A stretch of 64,000 nt of DNA from an uncultured Pelagibacteraceae bacterium (GTDB lineage Bacteria > Pseudomonadota > Alphaproteobacteria > Pelagibacterales > Pelagibacteraceae). Below, piece after piece: positions 28,485 to 39,004 of the stretch. Both the position numbers and the translations under genes were made by a program. Numbering within the stretch: position 1 is the first letter of the stretch; each line of letters opens with the position of its first letter. Where the stretch lies: the NCBI GenBank assembly GCA_902532565.1, contig CACAIR010000001.1, forward strand, positions 101,991 to 165,990. The letters are read 5' to 3'. The notes below the pieces were generated by a model that ran no database searches, had not been told where the DNA came from, and saw only the letters and a list, made by a program, of their open reading frames with translations.

Positions 28485-29522
28485 TTATTTTCTTGTTCCT
28501 AGGTCTCTTCTTAAAACATCAACATAAACAGCAAGCACAATAATTGATCCTATTAAAACTTGTTGCCAAAAAGAACTAACATCCATTAAATTTAATCCAT
28601 TCCTGAGAATGCCCATAATCATAACACCTGCGAATACACCTAGAACTGTTCCTCTTCCTCCAAAAAAACTGGCTCCTCCAATTATACATGCTGCTATAGC
28701 GTCCAACTCAGATTGCAAACCAGCATTAGGATATCCTGAGTCCGCTCTTCCTGCTAAGATTAGTGCACCTATTCCAGATAAAAATCCACATAACGAATAT
28801 ACTATAACCAAAATTTTGTTTACATTCACTCCTGATGCTCTTGCTGCATTAGGATTTCCACCTATCGCATAAATCCATTTACCAGTGCGGGTATGATTCA
28901 TAAATATCCAAAAAATAAAATAAACAATTGCTATCAAGACTAAACTCACTGGAAGGTATTGTGATTTTTCGAGACCCAACCATGTTAAATCAATACGCCC
29001 ATGACCAAGATATCTTACTTCATCAGTAAAACCACTTATTGGAGTTCCACCAGAAATAAGATTGCCTGTGCCTCTAAAAATATAAAGTGTTCCAAGGGTC
29101 ATAATAAATGGGTGTGGCATCCGTAATAATGTAATACCCATTCCATTAAACAATCCACAAAGAAAACCAGCAACAAGAGGAGTCAATACAACAATAAACC
29201 AAGGAGCTCCTGCCTTTGCGACAATTGCTAAAATCATAAGTGACAACATCATTATAGATCCAACGGATAGATCAATACCTGCTGTTACAATTACCATGAA
29301 TACACCAAGAGCAAGCATAGATTGCCATGATATTTGTTTAAAAATATTTGTTACGTTTCTCCATGATAAGAATACATCGGGCTGTAGAAAATGCATAACT
29401 ACTATCATTATCAATAGTAATAATAAAATTCCATATCTATCGAAATAAGGGATCAATTTAAGATATAATGAATTTTTTTCTTGGTCTTTATTTTCCATAA
29501 TTATTTTTTTCCCATTATCCAT
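28485..29522 (-). CDS. Ribose-type ABC transporter permease (RbsC-like)
   Basis: VTAGIDLSVGSIMMLS, AACIIGGASFFGGRGTVLGVFAGVMIMGIL; possible start MENKDQ at 29498. Confidence 0.9.
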   Translation of the reverse strand: MDNGKKIIMENKDQEKNSLYLKLIPYFDRYGILLLLLIMIVVMHFLQPDVFLSWRNVTNIFKQISWQSMLALGVFMVIVTAGIDLSVGSIMMLSLMILAIVAKAGAPWFIVVLTPLVAGFLCGLFNGMGITLLRMPHPFIMTLGTLYIFRGTGNLISGGTPISGFTDEVRYLGHGRIDLTWLGLEKSQYLPVSLVLIAIVYFIFWIFMNHTRTGKWIYAIGGNPNAARASGVNVNKILVIVYSLCGFLSGIGALILAGRADSGYPNAGLQSELDAIAACIIGGASFFGGRGTVLGVFAGVMIMGILRNGLNLMDVSSFWQQVLIGSIIVLAVYVDVLRRDLGTRK

Positions 29523-30250
29523 CCAATTACTTCGTCTCTATTTGTATTTGATAATTCAGATTCTGCAAAATTTGTTCCCTGAAATAATGCCATAACACGA
29601 TCACATACTGCAAAAATATCATCCATCCTGTGACTGATAACTATTACTCCAACACCAGTTTTTTTTAAACTATTGATTAAATCCAAAACTTTTCCAACTT
29701 CTTTTATTGCTAAGGCTGCTGTAGGTTCGTCCATAATGACCACTTTAGCATTAAATGCTGTTGATCTAGCAATCGCTACAGCTTGTCTTTGGCCTCCTGA
29801 AAGTTCTTCAACTTTTTGGTCTGCACTTTTAACATTGATTTTTAATTTTCCAAGATGCGCATCTGTAAGATCTTTTATTTTTTTAAAATCTAAAAGTTTA
29901 AATAATCCAAGATTTCTTGTGGGCTCTCTTCCTAAAAAAATATTTTCTCCTATTGGAAGGTTCCCTGCAAGTGCTAAATCTTGATAAACCATTTCTAAAC
30001 CAAGATTTTGTGAATCTTTTGGGCTTTCAAGGATCTCCTTTTTGCCTTCAAAAAATAAGGAGCCGCTGCTTGGTTTATAAAGTCCTGACAAAACTTTCAT
30101 TAAAGTAGTTTTTCCAGCTCCATTATCTCCTACAACACCAAGACATTCTCCAGCATGAATTTTTAAATTTACATTTTCTAATGCAGTTATTGTTCCAAAA
30201 TATTTGGTTACTTCTTTTGCCTCCAACAGAAGTTGATTTGATGTTGACAT
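29501..30250 (-). CDS. Single-domain RbsA/FrcA-type ABC ATPase
   Basis: GDNGAGKTTLMKVLSGL, EELSGGQRQAVAIARS, VIMDEPTAAL; 249 aa. Confidence 0.9.
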   Translation of the reverse strand: MSTSNQLLLEAKEVTKYFGTITALENVNLKIHAGECLGVVGDNGAGKTTLMKVLSGLYKPSSGSLFFEGKKEILESPKDSQNLGLEMVYQDLALAGNLPIGENIFLGREPTRNLGLFKLLDFKKIKDLTDAHLGKLKINVKSADQKVEELSGGQRQAVAIARSTAFNAKVVIMDEPTAALAIKEVGKVLDLINSLKKTGVGVIVISHRMDDIFAVCDRVMALFQGTNFAESELSNTNRDEVIGWIMGKK

Positions 30251-30272
30251 AAGTTATGAAAATATAAAAAAT

Positions 30273-31295
30273 TTAATTAATTGCAACAGGTTTTGATGCT
30301 AAAAGTCTTACTGTTTTTGCTTTAGCCTGTTTGCAGAATTTTGGTGATAAGTTTTTAGATATGAGATTCATGTCTTTTAAAACTATTTCTCCCATATTGT
30401 AAAATGCTGTCTTCAAAGCTCCTGCTCTGTGAGCTGAAAATAAAATATTTTTTAGTTTTCTAATAGGGTCTTTTTTTTGAACAGGTTCATTGGGAAATAC
30501 ATCTGTTGCAACATAAATATCACCCTTTTTTAATCTTTTAATTAAATCCTTAAAATTAACAATTTCTGCTCTACTCATAAGAATCAAAATTGAATTTTGT
30601 CTCATTTTATTTATTAGTTTTTTATCAATTAAATTTTTATTAACTGTAGTTATCGCTGCTAGAACATAAATTATTTCACATTCCTTAAACATTTCTTTTA
30701 AACTAACTGATTTAAAACCCAATCGACTTATTCGTTTTTTTGGTATCCAAGGGTCATATACATTTATATTTTTAGAAAAAGGGAGCAGCAAAGGGTATAA
30801 AGCTTTTGCTAAATCTCCAAAACCTAATAACCCTATTTTCTTATTAGTTAACAGTGATGCTTTTATATTACTTTTAAGACCATAAATTTCTTTACTTTTT
30901 ACAAAATCAAAGTGTGCATTATGAATATTCCTTAATAAAGATAATGTCATACCTAAAGCAATTTCAGCAACTGGTATTGAAAAAACAGGTGATGTAGCAA
31001 TTATATGAATATTTTTTTTGAAACAATACTCATAATCAACATTGTTCATAAAATTACTTTCAACATTTATAATACACTTTAGTTTTTTAGCTTTAGATAA
31101 AAGTTTTTTTTTGAGATCTGGTTGACCCATAATAAAAGTTGCCTTATGAATATTTTTTTCATAAAATTTATTTTTATTCCTTTTTGGAACGACAATTAAC
31201 TTATATTTTCGTTTTAATTCTTTTAGTTTTTTTTTTGTAAAAATTAAATCTAACTTTCTTGGAAATGGATCTGAAATTACAATCGGTTTTACCAT
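30273..31295 (-). CDS. D-isomer-specific 2-hydroxyacid dehydrogenase family protein
   Basis: KKIGLLGFGDLAKALYPLLLPF, DVFPNEPVQKKDPIRKLKNILFSAHRAGA. Confidence 0.82.
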   Translation of the reverse strand: MVKPIVISDPFPRKLDLIFTKKKLKELKRKYKLIVVPKRNKNKFYEKNIHKATFIMGQPDLKKKLLSKAKKLKCIINVESNFMNNVDYEYCFKKNIHIIATSPVFSIPVAEIALGMTLSLLRNIHNAHFDFVKSKEIYGLKSNIKASLLTNKKIGLLGFGDLAKALYPLLLPFSKNINVYDPWIPKKRISRLGFKSVSLKEMFKECEIIYVLAAITTVNKNLIDKKLINKMRQNSILILMSRAEIVNFKDLIKRLKKGDIYVATDVFPNEPVQKKDPIRKLKNILFSAHRAGALKTAFYNMGEIVLKDMNLISKNLSPKFCKQAKAKTVRLLASKPVAIN

Positions 31296-32450
31296 TTAAT
31301 TCATCAACTTTTTAACTTCCTGTTCTGTGAATTTTTTTGGTTTATCACATGTTGTTTTAATTTTTTGTGGTATTCCAGTTATTGCAGCTTTCATTGTCGA
31401 TTCTATTATATCTAAAACATGTAAAGATAGTTCGCCATTACACCTATGTTTCTTACCTTTTTCTATTGCATAAAGCATTTCAGACATTCCTACACTTCTA
31501 TAATTTGCATTTGTTGGTGACTCGTTTGATCTGCCACTTAATGACGTAATATTAATTTTACCTAATTGCATTTTATCTGTTTTGTGTTCTCCCCATCTTC
31601 CACCTTCAGTGACCGATATGTAAACAGAGCCTCCAAACATATTTGGATCAGGTACAATTATTGAACCTTTTGTACCATATAGTTCCATATGATTTCTTTG
31701 GTGATTTATAACATCAAATGAGATTGTAATCTGAATTATTGCACCATTAATAAATTGAACTGTTGCTAAATATGTAGTTGGAACCTCAACTTTAAAAGTT
31801 TTTCCTTTTTTAGGTCCAGCACCATAAATTCTTCTTTTAAATGCAGTTAGTGTTCTTCCTTGAACCTGTCTTGCTGGACCAAGTAAATTTACTAATGTTG
31901 AAAAAAAATAAGGTCCCATATCAATTACCGGACCTCCTTGTTTTCTATACCATGACTCAGGTGTTGGGTGAAAAGATTCTACCCCTGGAAAAGCAAAAAT
32001 TGCATTTCCCAATTTAATTTCTCCAATTAAATCAGAGTCTATAAGTTCTCTTGCCTTTTGACCTCCTCCTCCTAAAAAAGTATCAGGAGCGTTACCTATA
32101 TATAGTTTTTTTCTTTTAGCTAAATTAACTAATTCTTTTCCTTTTTGAAATTGAGTTGCTAGTGGTTTTTCTGAATAAACATGTTTTCCAGCATTCAGAA
32201 CTTTTTTAGATACTGAGTAATGAGCTTGAGGTATGGTTAAATTCAAAATTACTTCAATTTCTTTATCTTTTAGCAGTGATCTAACTGATGTAGATTTAAT
32301 ATTATAAAGTTTAGCACATTTATCGGCTGCTTTTTGGTTTATATCTGCACAAGCGACTATTTTAAAGTTATTAAAATACTGATGCCCTCTAAAATATGTT
32401 TCTGCTATATGACCACATCCAATTAAACCTACTTTGAATACTTTATTCAT
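31296..32450 (-). CDS. Gfo/Idh/MocA family oxidoreductase
   Basis: VGLIGCGHIAETYFRG, AGKHVYSEKPLATQFQKGKELV. Confidence 0.88.
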   Translation of the reverse strand: MNKVFKVGLIGCGHIAETYFRGHQYFNNFKIVACADINQKAADKCAKLYNIKSTSVRSLLKDKEIEVILNLTIPQAHYSVSKKVLNAGKHVYSEKPLATQFQKGKELVNLAKRKKLYIGNAPDTFLGGGGQKARELIDSDLIGEIKLGNAIFAFPGVESFHPTPESWYRKQGGPVIDMGPYFFSTLVNLLGPARQVQGRTLTAFKRRIYGAGPKKGKTFKVEVPTTYLATVQFINGAIIQITISFDVINHQRNHMELYGTKGSIIVPDPNMFGGSVYISVTEGGRWGEHKTDKMQLGKINITSLSGRSNESPTNANYRSVGMSEMLYAIEKGKKHRCNGELSLHVLDIIESTMKAAITGIPQKIKTTCDKPKKFTEQEVKKLMN

Positions 32451-32459
32451 TTACTAAGT

Positions 32460-34304
32460 TTAAACACCTTGTCTTTGTTTAGATTTACCCTCTAAATGCA
32501 ATTTTAACGCCTCTTTATTTTCTTTAGTCTTAGGTAACTCTAATGTCGGACTTTCCCAGTAAGCTGATCCCTCTAGCCATTGATATGAATGAGTTTTAAT
32601 TGAAATAACATAGGTTACATCTGATTTTTTTGCTCTTTTAAATGCTTCTTCTAATTCAGAAATGGAGTTTACTTGCTCAGATTTAGCGCCCATGCTTTCT
32701 GCATGTTTAGCAAAATCAACACCGACTAGATTTGGTGTATTAGAGCTTTCTAGTAAACAATTATATTCTTTTCCGCCTTTAAAGAGTTGAAGTCTATTAA
32801 TTACAGCGTGACCACCATTGTCACAGACAATGATGATTAATTTATTATTTGTTATAACTGACGAATAAATATCAGAATTATATAATAAATATGAACCATC
32901 TCCAACGAATGCAATTACATCTTTATTTGGATTGGCCATTTTAATCCCAAGAGCTCCAGAAATTTCATAACTCATACAACTAAATCCCCACTCTGTTTCA
33001 TGAGTATTTAATTCTCTTGGTCTCCAAACTTGAACTACTTCTCCAACTAAACCACCTGCTGCTGTTACAGCAATATCCGAGGGATCTGAATTTCTATAAA
33101 TTGCACCAACTGCATGAGCATAGCTTGGTAATTTTTGATTTGTTGGACCACTTTCTTTATCAACGTATTCATTCCAGGATTTTAATTCATCTCTAGACTT
33201 TTTATACCAATCATCATTTGCTTTCCAACTTCCTAAAGCATTTGAAAGTTCGATTAATGAAACCTTTGCGTCCCCAACCACAGCTTGAGCTAAATGTTTA
33301 TTTGCATCATGTCTTGTTATATTTAATGAAACTAATCCAAAATCTGGATTTTCAAAATTTGCCCACGAGCCTGTTGTAAAATCAGCTAATTTAGTTCCAA
33401 CGGCTATAGCAAGATCAGTTTTTTTTGCAAAATTGTTTGCCGCTTTACCACCTAAACCTCCAATAGGTCCAAGAAAATGTGAATGATCTCTTTTCATAGT
33501 AGAATATCCCATCACTGTTTGAGTAACAGGTATATTGTGTTTAATTGCAAAGTTTCCTAATTCTTCCATAGCATCTGAATAAAAAACACCCCCACCAGAA
33601 ATTATTATTGGATTTTTGCAAATTTTAATTTTCTCTGCAGCTTTCTTAATTTCAAAATCATCTGGTTTTGGTCTTCTAATGTTGTGAACTCTCTCTTTAA
33701 AAAACTCTTCTGGATAATCGAAAGTTTCACCTTGAGTATCTTGACATAAAGATAAACAAGCTGGACCAGCATCAGCAGGATCTATCATTAATTGAATAGC
33801 TTGTGGTAAAGATTGCAAAATTTGTTCTGGTCTTGTAATTCTATCAAAATATCTCGTAACTGATTTAAAAGCATCATTTGCAGTTATTCCTGGATTATTA
33901 AAATGTTCAACTTGTTGAAGAACAGGATCTGGCATTCTATTTGCATATGTGTCACCAGGTAAAAATAATATTGGTATTCTATTACTCATAGCAACGGCTG
34001 CTGCTGTAAGTAAATTTGTAGATCCTGGTCCAACTGAACTTGTAGCGATAAAAATTTGTTTTCTTCTTTTAGCCCTTGAGTATGCTACTCCAGTTAAAGC
34101 CATATTCTGCTCGTGATGGCCTCTATAAGTCGGAAGTTTATCTTTATTTTCTTCTAAAGCTTGACCTAGACAAGCAACATTTCCATGGCCAAAGATACCA
34201 AACACTCCAGGAAAAAGTGGTTGTTTTTTACCATCAATTAATATTTTTTGAGCAATTAAATGCTTAACTATTGCATGAGCACATGTAAGCTTTAATTTTT
34301 TCAT
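32460..34304 (-). CDS. iolD: 3D-(3,5/4)-trihydroxycyclohexane-1,2-dione hydrolase (IolD-like, ThDP-dependent)
   Basis: VFGIFGHGNVACLGQALEENKDKLPTYRGHHEQNMALTGVAYSRA; TSSVGPGSTNLLTAAAVA; GDGSYLLYNSDIYSSVITNNKLIIIVCDN. Confidence 0.88.
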   Translation of the reverse strand: MKKLKLTCAHAIVKHLIAQKILIDGKKQPLFPGVFGIFGHGNVACLGQALEENKDKLPTYRGHHEQNMALTGVAYSRAKRRKQIFIATSSVGPGSTNLLTAAAVAMSNRIPILFLPGDTYANRMPDPVLQQVEHFNNPGITANDAFKSVTRYFDRITRPEQILQSLPQAIQLMIDPADAGPACLSLCQDTQGETFDYPEEFFKERVHNIRRPKPDDFEIKKAAEKIKICKNPIIISGGGVFYSDAMEELGNFAIKHNIPVTQTVMGYSTMKRDHSHFLGPIGGLGGKAANNFAKKTDLAIAVGTKLADFTTGSWANFENPDFGLVSLNITRHDANKHLAQAVVGDAKVSLIELSNALGSWKANDDWYKKSRDELKSWNEYVDKESGPTNQKLPSYAHAVGAIYRNSDPSDIAVTAAGGLVGEVVQVWRPRELNTHETEWGFSCMSYEISGALGIKMANPNKDVIAFVGDGSYLLYNSDIYSSVITNNKLIIIVCDNGGHAVINRLQLFKGGKEYNCLLESSNTPNLVGVDFAKHAESMGAKSEQVNSISELEEAFKRAKKSDVTYVISIKTHSYQWLEGSAYWESPTLELPKTKENKEALKLHLEGKSKQRQGV

Positions 34305-34364
34305 AATTAAGTATATAAAACAAAATTATAAATTAATTTCACTAAAAAACTTAGAAATATTTTT

Positions 34365-35807
34365 ATGTACGAAAAATTTGGGCAATTCATTGATGGTAAC
34401 TGGCAAAAATCTGAGAAAAATGAAACTTACGAAGTAATTAACCCTGCAACTGAGGAAATAATTGGTAAAGCGTCTAAAGCTGGAAGATCTGATGTTGAAA
34501 AGGCTCTTAAATCTGCAGAAAAAGGATTAAAAGTTTGGAGAAACACAGCCCCATGGCAAAGATCTTATATAATTAGAAAAATAGCAGACAAGATAAGGGA
34601 AAAGCAAAACGTTCTTGCAAAATGGTTAACTTTAGAAGTTGGAAAGCCTTTAGCAGAGGGTGTGGGTGAAGCTGGTGGAGCTGCTGATATATTTGAGTGG
34701 AATGCAGAAGAAACAAAAAGAATATACGGACAAACTGTAGAAAGTCGATTTCCAGATACTAGAGTTCATGTTTATTATCAGCCAGTTGGCGTGGTTGCTG
34801 CATTGGTCCCATGGAATTTTCCATTAATATTAGCATCAAGAAAAATATCAACTGCTCTTGCTGCAGGTTGTTCAGTGATTTGTAAACCAGATGTAATTAC
34901 ACCTGGAACCGTAATGGAATTGGTTGATATTTGTAGGGAAAGTGGAGTACCCGAAGGGGTCGTAAACTTGCTTTCTGGTGATCCTGCATCTGTTTCAGAA
35001 CAACTTATAGAATCCGATATTGTTAAAAAAGTTTCTATTACTGGTTCTACTAGAGTTGGAAAACTAATTTTAAAAAAAGCTGCTGACAAGGTTCAAAGAG
35101 TTACTATGGAGCTAAGTGGTCACTCTCCTTTCATCGTTTTTGAAGACTCAAATATAGATACGGTAGCTGACATGGCGATTACAGCAAAATTTAGAAATAA
35201 CGGTCAAGTTTGTATATCTCCTAATCGATTTTATATTCAAGAGAGTAAAAAAGATGAGTTTATAAATAAATTTATAGAGAAAACCAAAAAACTTAAAATA
35301 GGCAATGGTTTAGATGAAGGTGTTCAGCTTGGACCAATGACAACAGCAAAAAGACTTAGTGAAATTGAAGAACTTGTTGAAAAAACAAAAAAAGAAGGTG
35401 CTAAAGTTTTACTAGGTGGAAAAAGACCATCTGGTTTTAATAAAGGTTATTTTTATGAGCCTACTGTTTTTGATGATGTAAAAGATGATTTTACAATAAT
35501 GAAACAAGAACCTTTTGGACCGTTAGTCCCTATGCTTTCATTCAAAACTTTTGATGAAGTAATTGAGAGAGCTAATAATAATGATTTAGGCTTATGTAGT
35601 TATATTTACACAAACTCGATGGAACAGGCACATAAAGCTTCTGAGTTAATGGAAACTGGGTGTGTTGCAGTCAATACTGCTGCTGTAGCTATTGCTGAAG
35701 CACCTTTTGGAGGAATCAAACAGACTGGTTATGGTCGTGAAGGTGGATCAATGGCAATTAAAGATTATTTAAATGTTAAATATACTCATCTCGGTCTTAA
35801 AAATTAA
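34365..35807 (+). CDS. NAD(P)-dependent aldehyde dehydrogenase
   Basis: VPWNFPLILASRKISTALAAGCSVICKP, VTMELSGHSPFIVFEDSN, NNGQVCISPNRFYI. Confidence 0.9.
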   Translation: MYEKFGQFIDGNWQKSEKNETYEVINPATEEIIGKASKAGRSDVEKALKSAEKGLKVWRNTAPWQRSYIIRKIADKIREKQNVLAKWLTLEVGKPLAEGVGEAGGAADIFEWNAEETKRIYGQTVESRFPDTRVHVYYQPVGVVAALVPWNFPLILASRKISTALAAGCSVICKPDVITPGTVMELVDICRESGVPEGVVNLLSGDPASVSEQLIESDIVKKVSITGSTRVGKLILKKAADKVQRVTMELSGHSPFIVFEDSNIDTVADMAITAKFRNNGQVCISPNRFYIQESKKDEFINKFIEKTKKLKIGNGLDEGVQLGPMTTAKRLSEIEELVEKTKKEGAKVLLGGKRPSGFNKGYFYEPTVFDDVKDDFTIMKQEPFGPLVPMLSFKTFDEVIERANNNDLGLCSYIYTNSMEQAHKASELMETGCVAVNTAAVAIAEAPFGGIKQTGYGREGGSMAIKDYLNVKYTHLGLKN

Positions 35808-36602
35808 ATGAGAGAAAATAAAATAAAAAAGATGATGGGTGAAGGGAAACCAGTCATTAATGGTTGGCTTCAAATACCAAGCACTGTGTCTGCAGAGGCA
35901 ATGGCTCATCAGGGTTGGGACTCATTAACTATAGATATGCAACATGGTTTAGTTGATTATTCAAATGCTCTTCCAATGTTGCAAACTATTTCATCTACAA
36001 ATGTAACTCCATTAGCAAGAGTAAATTGGAATGAACCAGGTCAAATAATGAAAATATTAGATGCAGGTTGTTATGGTGTTATTTGTCCAATGGTCAGTAA
36101 CAAAGAAGAGGCTGAAAAATTTGTACAAGCTTGCATGTATCCACCTAATGGATATAGAAGTTTTGGACCAGTAAGAGGACTTATTTACGGAGGATCTGAT
36201 TATGCCAAACATGCAGATCAAGAAATGCTTAAGTTTGCAATGATAGAAACTAAAGAGTCTTTAGACAAGCTTGATGAAATAATGACTGTGAAAGGTTTAG
36301 ACGGTATTTATATTGGCCCAGCGGACCTTAGTTTAGCTATTGGTGAAGAACCAGGATTTGATAAACCGGAAAATTCAAAAGCATATTCCCAAATTCTAAA
36401 AATTTTAGAGCATGCAAAAAAAAATAAAATTTTTGCAGGTATTCATAATGGTACACCTGAATATGCTTTAAAAATGATTGAGAAAGGATTTAATTTTGTA
36501 ACTGTTGGAGCAGATCAAAGAGCTATGAGCACTGGTGCTAAAGCAATAGTTGAAAAAATGAAAGGCTCATCAAACAAAAAAGAAGAGTCAAAAGCATATT
36601 AA
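35808..36602 (+). CDS. HpcH/HpaI-type aldolase
   Basis: GWLQIPSTVSAEAMAHQGWDSLTIDMQHG, LDGIYIGPADLSLAIG. Confidence 0.88.
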   Translation: MRENKIKKMMGEGKPVINGWLQIPSTVSAEAMAHQGWDSLTIDMQHGLVDYSNALPMLQTISSTNVTPLARVNWNEPGQIMKILDAGCYGVICPMVSNKEEAEKFVQACMYPPNGYRSFGPVRGLIYGGSDYAKHADQEMLKFAMIETKESLDKLDEIMTVKGLDGIYIGPADLSLAIGEEPGFDKPENSKAYSQILKILEHAKKNKIFAGIHNGTPEYALKMIEKGFNFVTVGADQRAMSTGAKAIVEKMKGSSNKKEESKAY

Positions 36603-36604
36603 AA

Positions 36605-37567
36605 GTGCCAGAAAAAAAGAAAATTCTTGTAATTCAAAACATCCATCAAGAAGGTATAAATTTGCTCAAAGGTAATTCCAGTTATGAATTTGAAATCTTT
36701 GATGAAATTAATGAGGACTTGAAACAGAAAATAGTTGATTGTGATGCAATCTCAATAAGAACAGCAAAATTACCTAATGAAATAATTAGCTCTGCTAAAA
36801 AACTTCAGGTTATTTCTAGACATGGAGTTGGTTACGATAATATTGATCTTAAAAGTACCAAGGAAATTGGAGCAACCTTAACTATAACAGCAACTGCTAA
36901 TGCTGTGGCTGTAGCAGAACATGTAATGTTTATGCTTTTAAATATTTCAAAAAGAAAAGATATGTATGATCAATCAGTAAAATTAGGAAAATTTAATGAC
37001 AGAAATAAATTACCAAAAACAATTGAACTCTGGGGAAAAAATATTTTAATTGCAGGTTTTGGTAGAATTGGACAAGCATTGATAAAAAGATGTTTGGGTT
37101 TTGAAATGAATGTTTTTGTTTATGACCCTTACATAAATGATGAAAAAATAAAATCTTTGGGAGGAAAAAAAGTAAATGATATAAAAGAAGCAGTTAAAGA
37201 GATGGATGCTATCTCTTTACATATGCCTCTAAACGACGAGACAAAAAATATTATAAACTATGATCTTTTAAGATCTATGAAAACAAATTGTATTGTTATT
37301 AATGCAGCTAGAGGTGGAATAATTAATGAAATCGATTTAGACAAAGCATTGAGAGAAAATTTAATTTTTGGTGCAGGTTTAGATGTATTTGAAACAGAAC
37401 CGCCTAAATCTGAAAATCCATTACTTAAAAATGATAAGGTTTTTTTAAGTCCACACACTGCAGCATTCACAGAAGAATGTATGATAAGAATGGGAAAAGA
37501 AACAATACAAAATATTATTGATTTTTTTGAAAAAAAATTAGACAAATCTAAAATAGTTAAACTTTAA
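36605..37567 (+). CDS. D-3-phosphoglycerate-dehydrogenase-like 2-hydroxyacid dehydrogenase
   Basis: VISRHGVGYDNIDLKSTKEIG, ILIAGFGRIGQALIKRC, NAARGGIINEIDLDKAL; GTG start. Confidence 0.87.
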   Translation: MPEKKKILVIQNIHQEGINLLKGNSSYEFEIFDEINEDLKQKIVDCDAISIRTAKLPNEIISSAKKLQVISRHGVGYDNIDLKSTKEIGATLTITATANAVAVAEHVMFMLLNISKRKDMYDQSVKLGKFNDRNKLPKTIELWGKNILIAGFGRIGQALIKRCLGFEMNVFVYDPYINDEKIKSLGGKKVNDIKEAVKEMDAISLHMPLNDETKNIINYDLLRSMKTNCIVINAARGGIINEIDLDKALRENLIFGAGLDVFETEPPKSENPLLKNDKVFLSPHTAAFTEECMIRMGKETIQNIIDFFEKKLDKSKIVKL

Positions 37568-37569
37568 TT

Positions 37570-38070
37570 ATGCGAATAAACTTAAAAAATTTTGGTCTTT
37601 TGGAAACCTTAGTAACATTATCAATCATTTATGTAATTGGAATGCTTATATGGACAGCAAGCACCAGACCCGCAGTTGAAGCAAAAGCAAATCTCGTAAA
37701 AGAAAACCATCAAAAAGTTGTAGATTTTATAAATGGTGAAATAAATAATTGTGGAAATAACGACGAGGATAAGAAAACTATTTGGGGTGATGCTTGCAAT
37801 GAAGAATGGATTTCATCAAAAGTTGTAAATTATATAAATAATAATTTAAATATTGAAAATCCATTTTCAAAAGATTCAAAAGTAAAAACTGATCCAGATC
37901 CAAGAATTAAAGCTGAGGGAAAAGCAGGACAGTCAGTAGAGATGGGAGTAATTTTTGTTATGTCATCAAATTTTTTATCTGAACCTGGTTCTGAATGGGT
38001 TGTAGGAACATGTTTTAAATCTCCATGTGTTGCAGCAGGTAACAACGAATTAACTTCGCTTTATAGATAA
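37570..38070 (+). CDS. Hypothetical pseudopilin-like secreted/membrane protein
   Basis: FGLLETLVTLSIIYVIGMLIW pilin-like N-terminus with E+5-like Glu; 166 aa. Confidence 0.65.
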   Translation: MRINLKNFGLLETLVTLSIIYVIGMLIWTASTRPAVEAKANLVKENHQKVVDFINGEINNCGNNDEDKKTIWGDACNEEWISSKVVNYINNNLNIENPFSKDSKVKTDPDPRIKAEGKAGQSVEMGVIFVMSSNFLSEPGSEWVVGTCFKSPCVAAGNNELTSLYR

Positions 38071-38973
38071 TTAATTTTTGAAAACTTCAATTTTAGATTT
38101 ACTCAAAGTCTCAGTTAAATATTTATAACCTATCTTTGCATATTCAAATGGATTAGCTTTTGCTGGATCTTGTTCAGCTTCTACTACCAACCAACCTGAA
38201 TAATTATTTTTTTTTAAAACTTCAAATAATGGTTCGTAATCGATACAACCATCACCTGGAACAGTGAATGCACCTTTAAGAAAAGCTGCTCTAAAACTCA
38301 AATTTTCTTTTAAAGATTTTTCAAGAACATCTTTTCTTATATCTTTACAATGAACATGAAAAAGTCTCTCATTATAATTCTCTAATATCGATTTAGAGTC
38401 CCCTTTTGCAAAGAGCATATGACCTGTATCTAGAGTTAATTTAACACTATCATGAGTATTATCTAAAAGTCTTTCTGTATCTCTTTGTGTCTCAATAACA
38501 GTTCCCATGTGATGATGATATGCTAGTGGCATTCCTTGATCTTCAAGATATTTGCCCAATTCTGAAATTTTATTACAAAATTTATTCCATTCATCTTTTT
38601 CCATTTGGGGTCTTGTTGATAATTTTCTACTAGGATCTCCTTGGATTGATCCTGATACTTCTGCTAATACTATGCATGGGGAATTACAGTCCTTAAATAA
38701 TTTTAGTTGTTCTTGAATTAATTTTTTTTCATCCTCTACTGTATTTTTCCTCAAATTTGATCCATACCAACCTGAGCAAAGTTGAAGATTAAACTGACTT
38801 AATTTTGGAAGTAATTCTGATGATTTTTTTGGAAATTTTCCGCCAGACTCAATTCCAATATACCCTGCTTTACTTGCTTCATCTAAACATTGTTCTAATG
38901 ATGTATCACCACCTAGTTCTGGCATGTCATCGTTACTCCATGCTATTGGTGCTACTCCTAATTTTACTGGCAT
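38071..38973 (-). CDS. iolE: IolE-like 2-keto-myo-inositol dehydratase
   Basis: KLGVAPIAWSNDDMPELGGDTSLEQCLDEASKAGYIGIESGGKFP; LTLDTGHMLFAKGD; VVEAEQDPAKANP. Confidence 0.88.
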   Translation of the reverse strand: MPVKLGVAPIAWSNDDMPELGGDTSLEQCLDEASKAGYIGIESGGKFPKKSSELLPKLSQFNLQLCSGWYGSNLRKNTVEDEKKLIQEQLKLFKDCNSPCIVLAEVSGSIQGDPSRKLSTRPQMEKDEWNKFCNKISELGKYLEDQGMPLAYHHHMGTVIETQRDTERLLDNTHDSVKLTLDTGHMLFAKGDSKSILENYNERLFHVHCKDIRKDVLEKSLKENLSFRAAFLKGAFTVPGDGCIDYEPLFEVLKKNNYSGWLVVEAEQDPAKANPFEYAKIGYKYLTETLSKSKIEVFKN

Positions 38974-39004
38974 TATATTTTCTTATTTAATAAACTATAT
39001 CTTG

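Noticed and set aside
29501-30250. Truncated RbsA pseudogene (only one ABC domain)
   Set aside because: Intact Walker and signature motifs, and the second transporter has the same single-domain size; FrcA-type single-domain ATPases are known.
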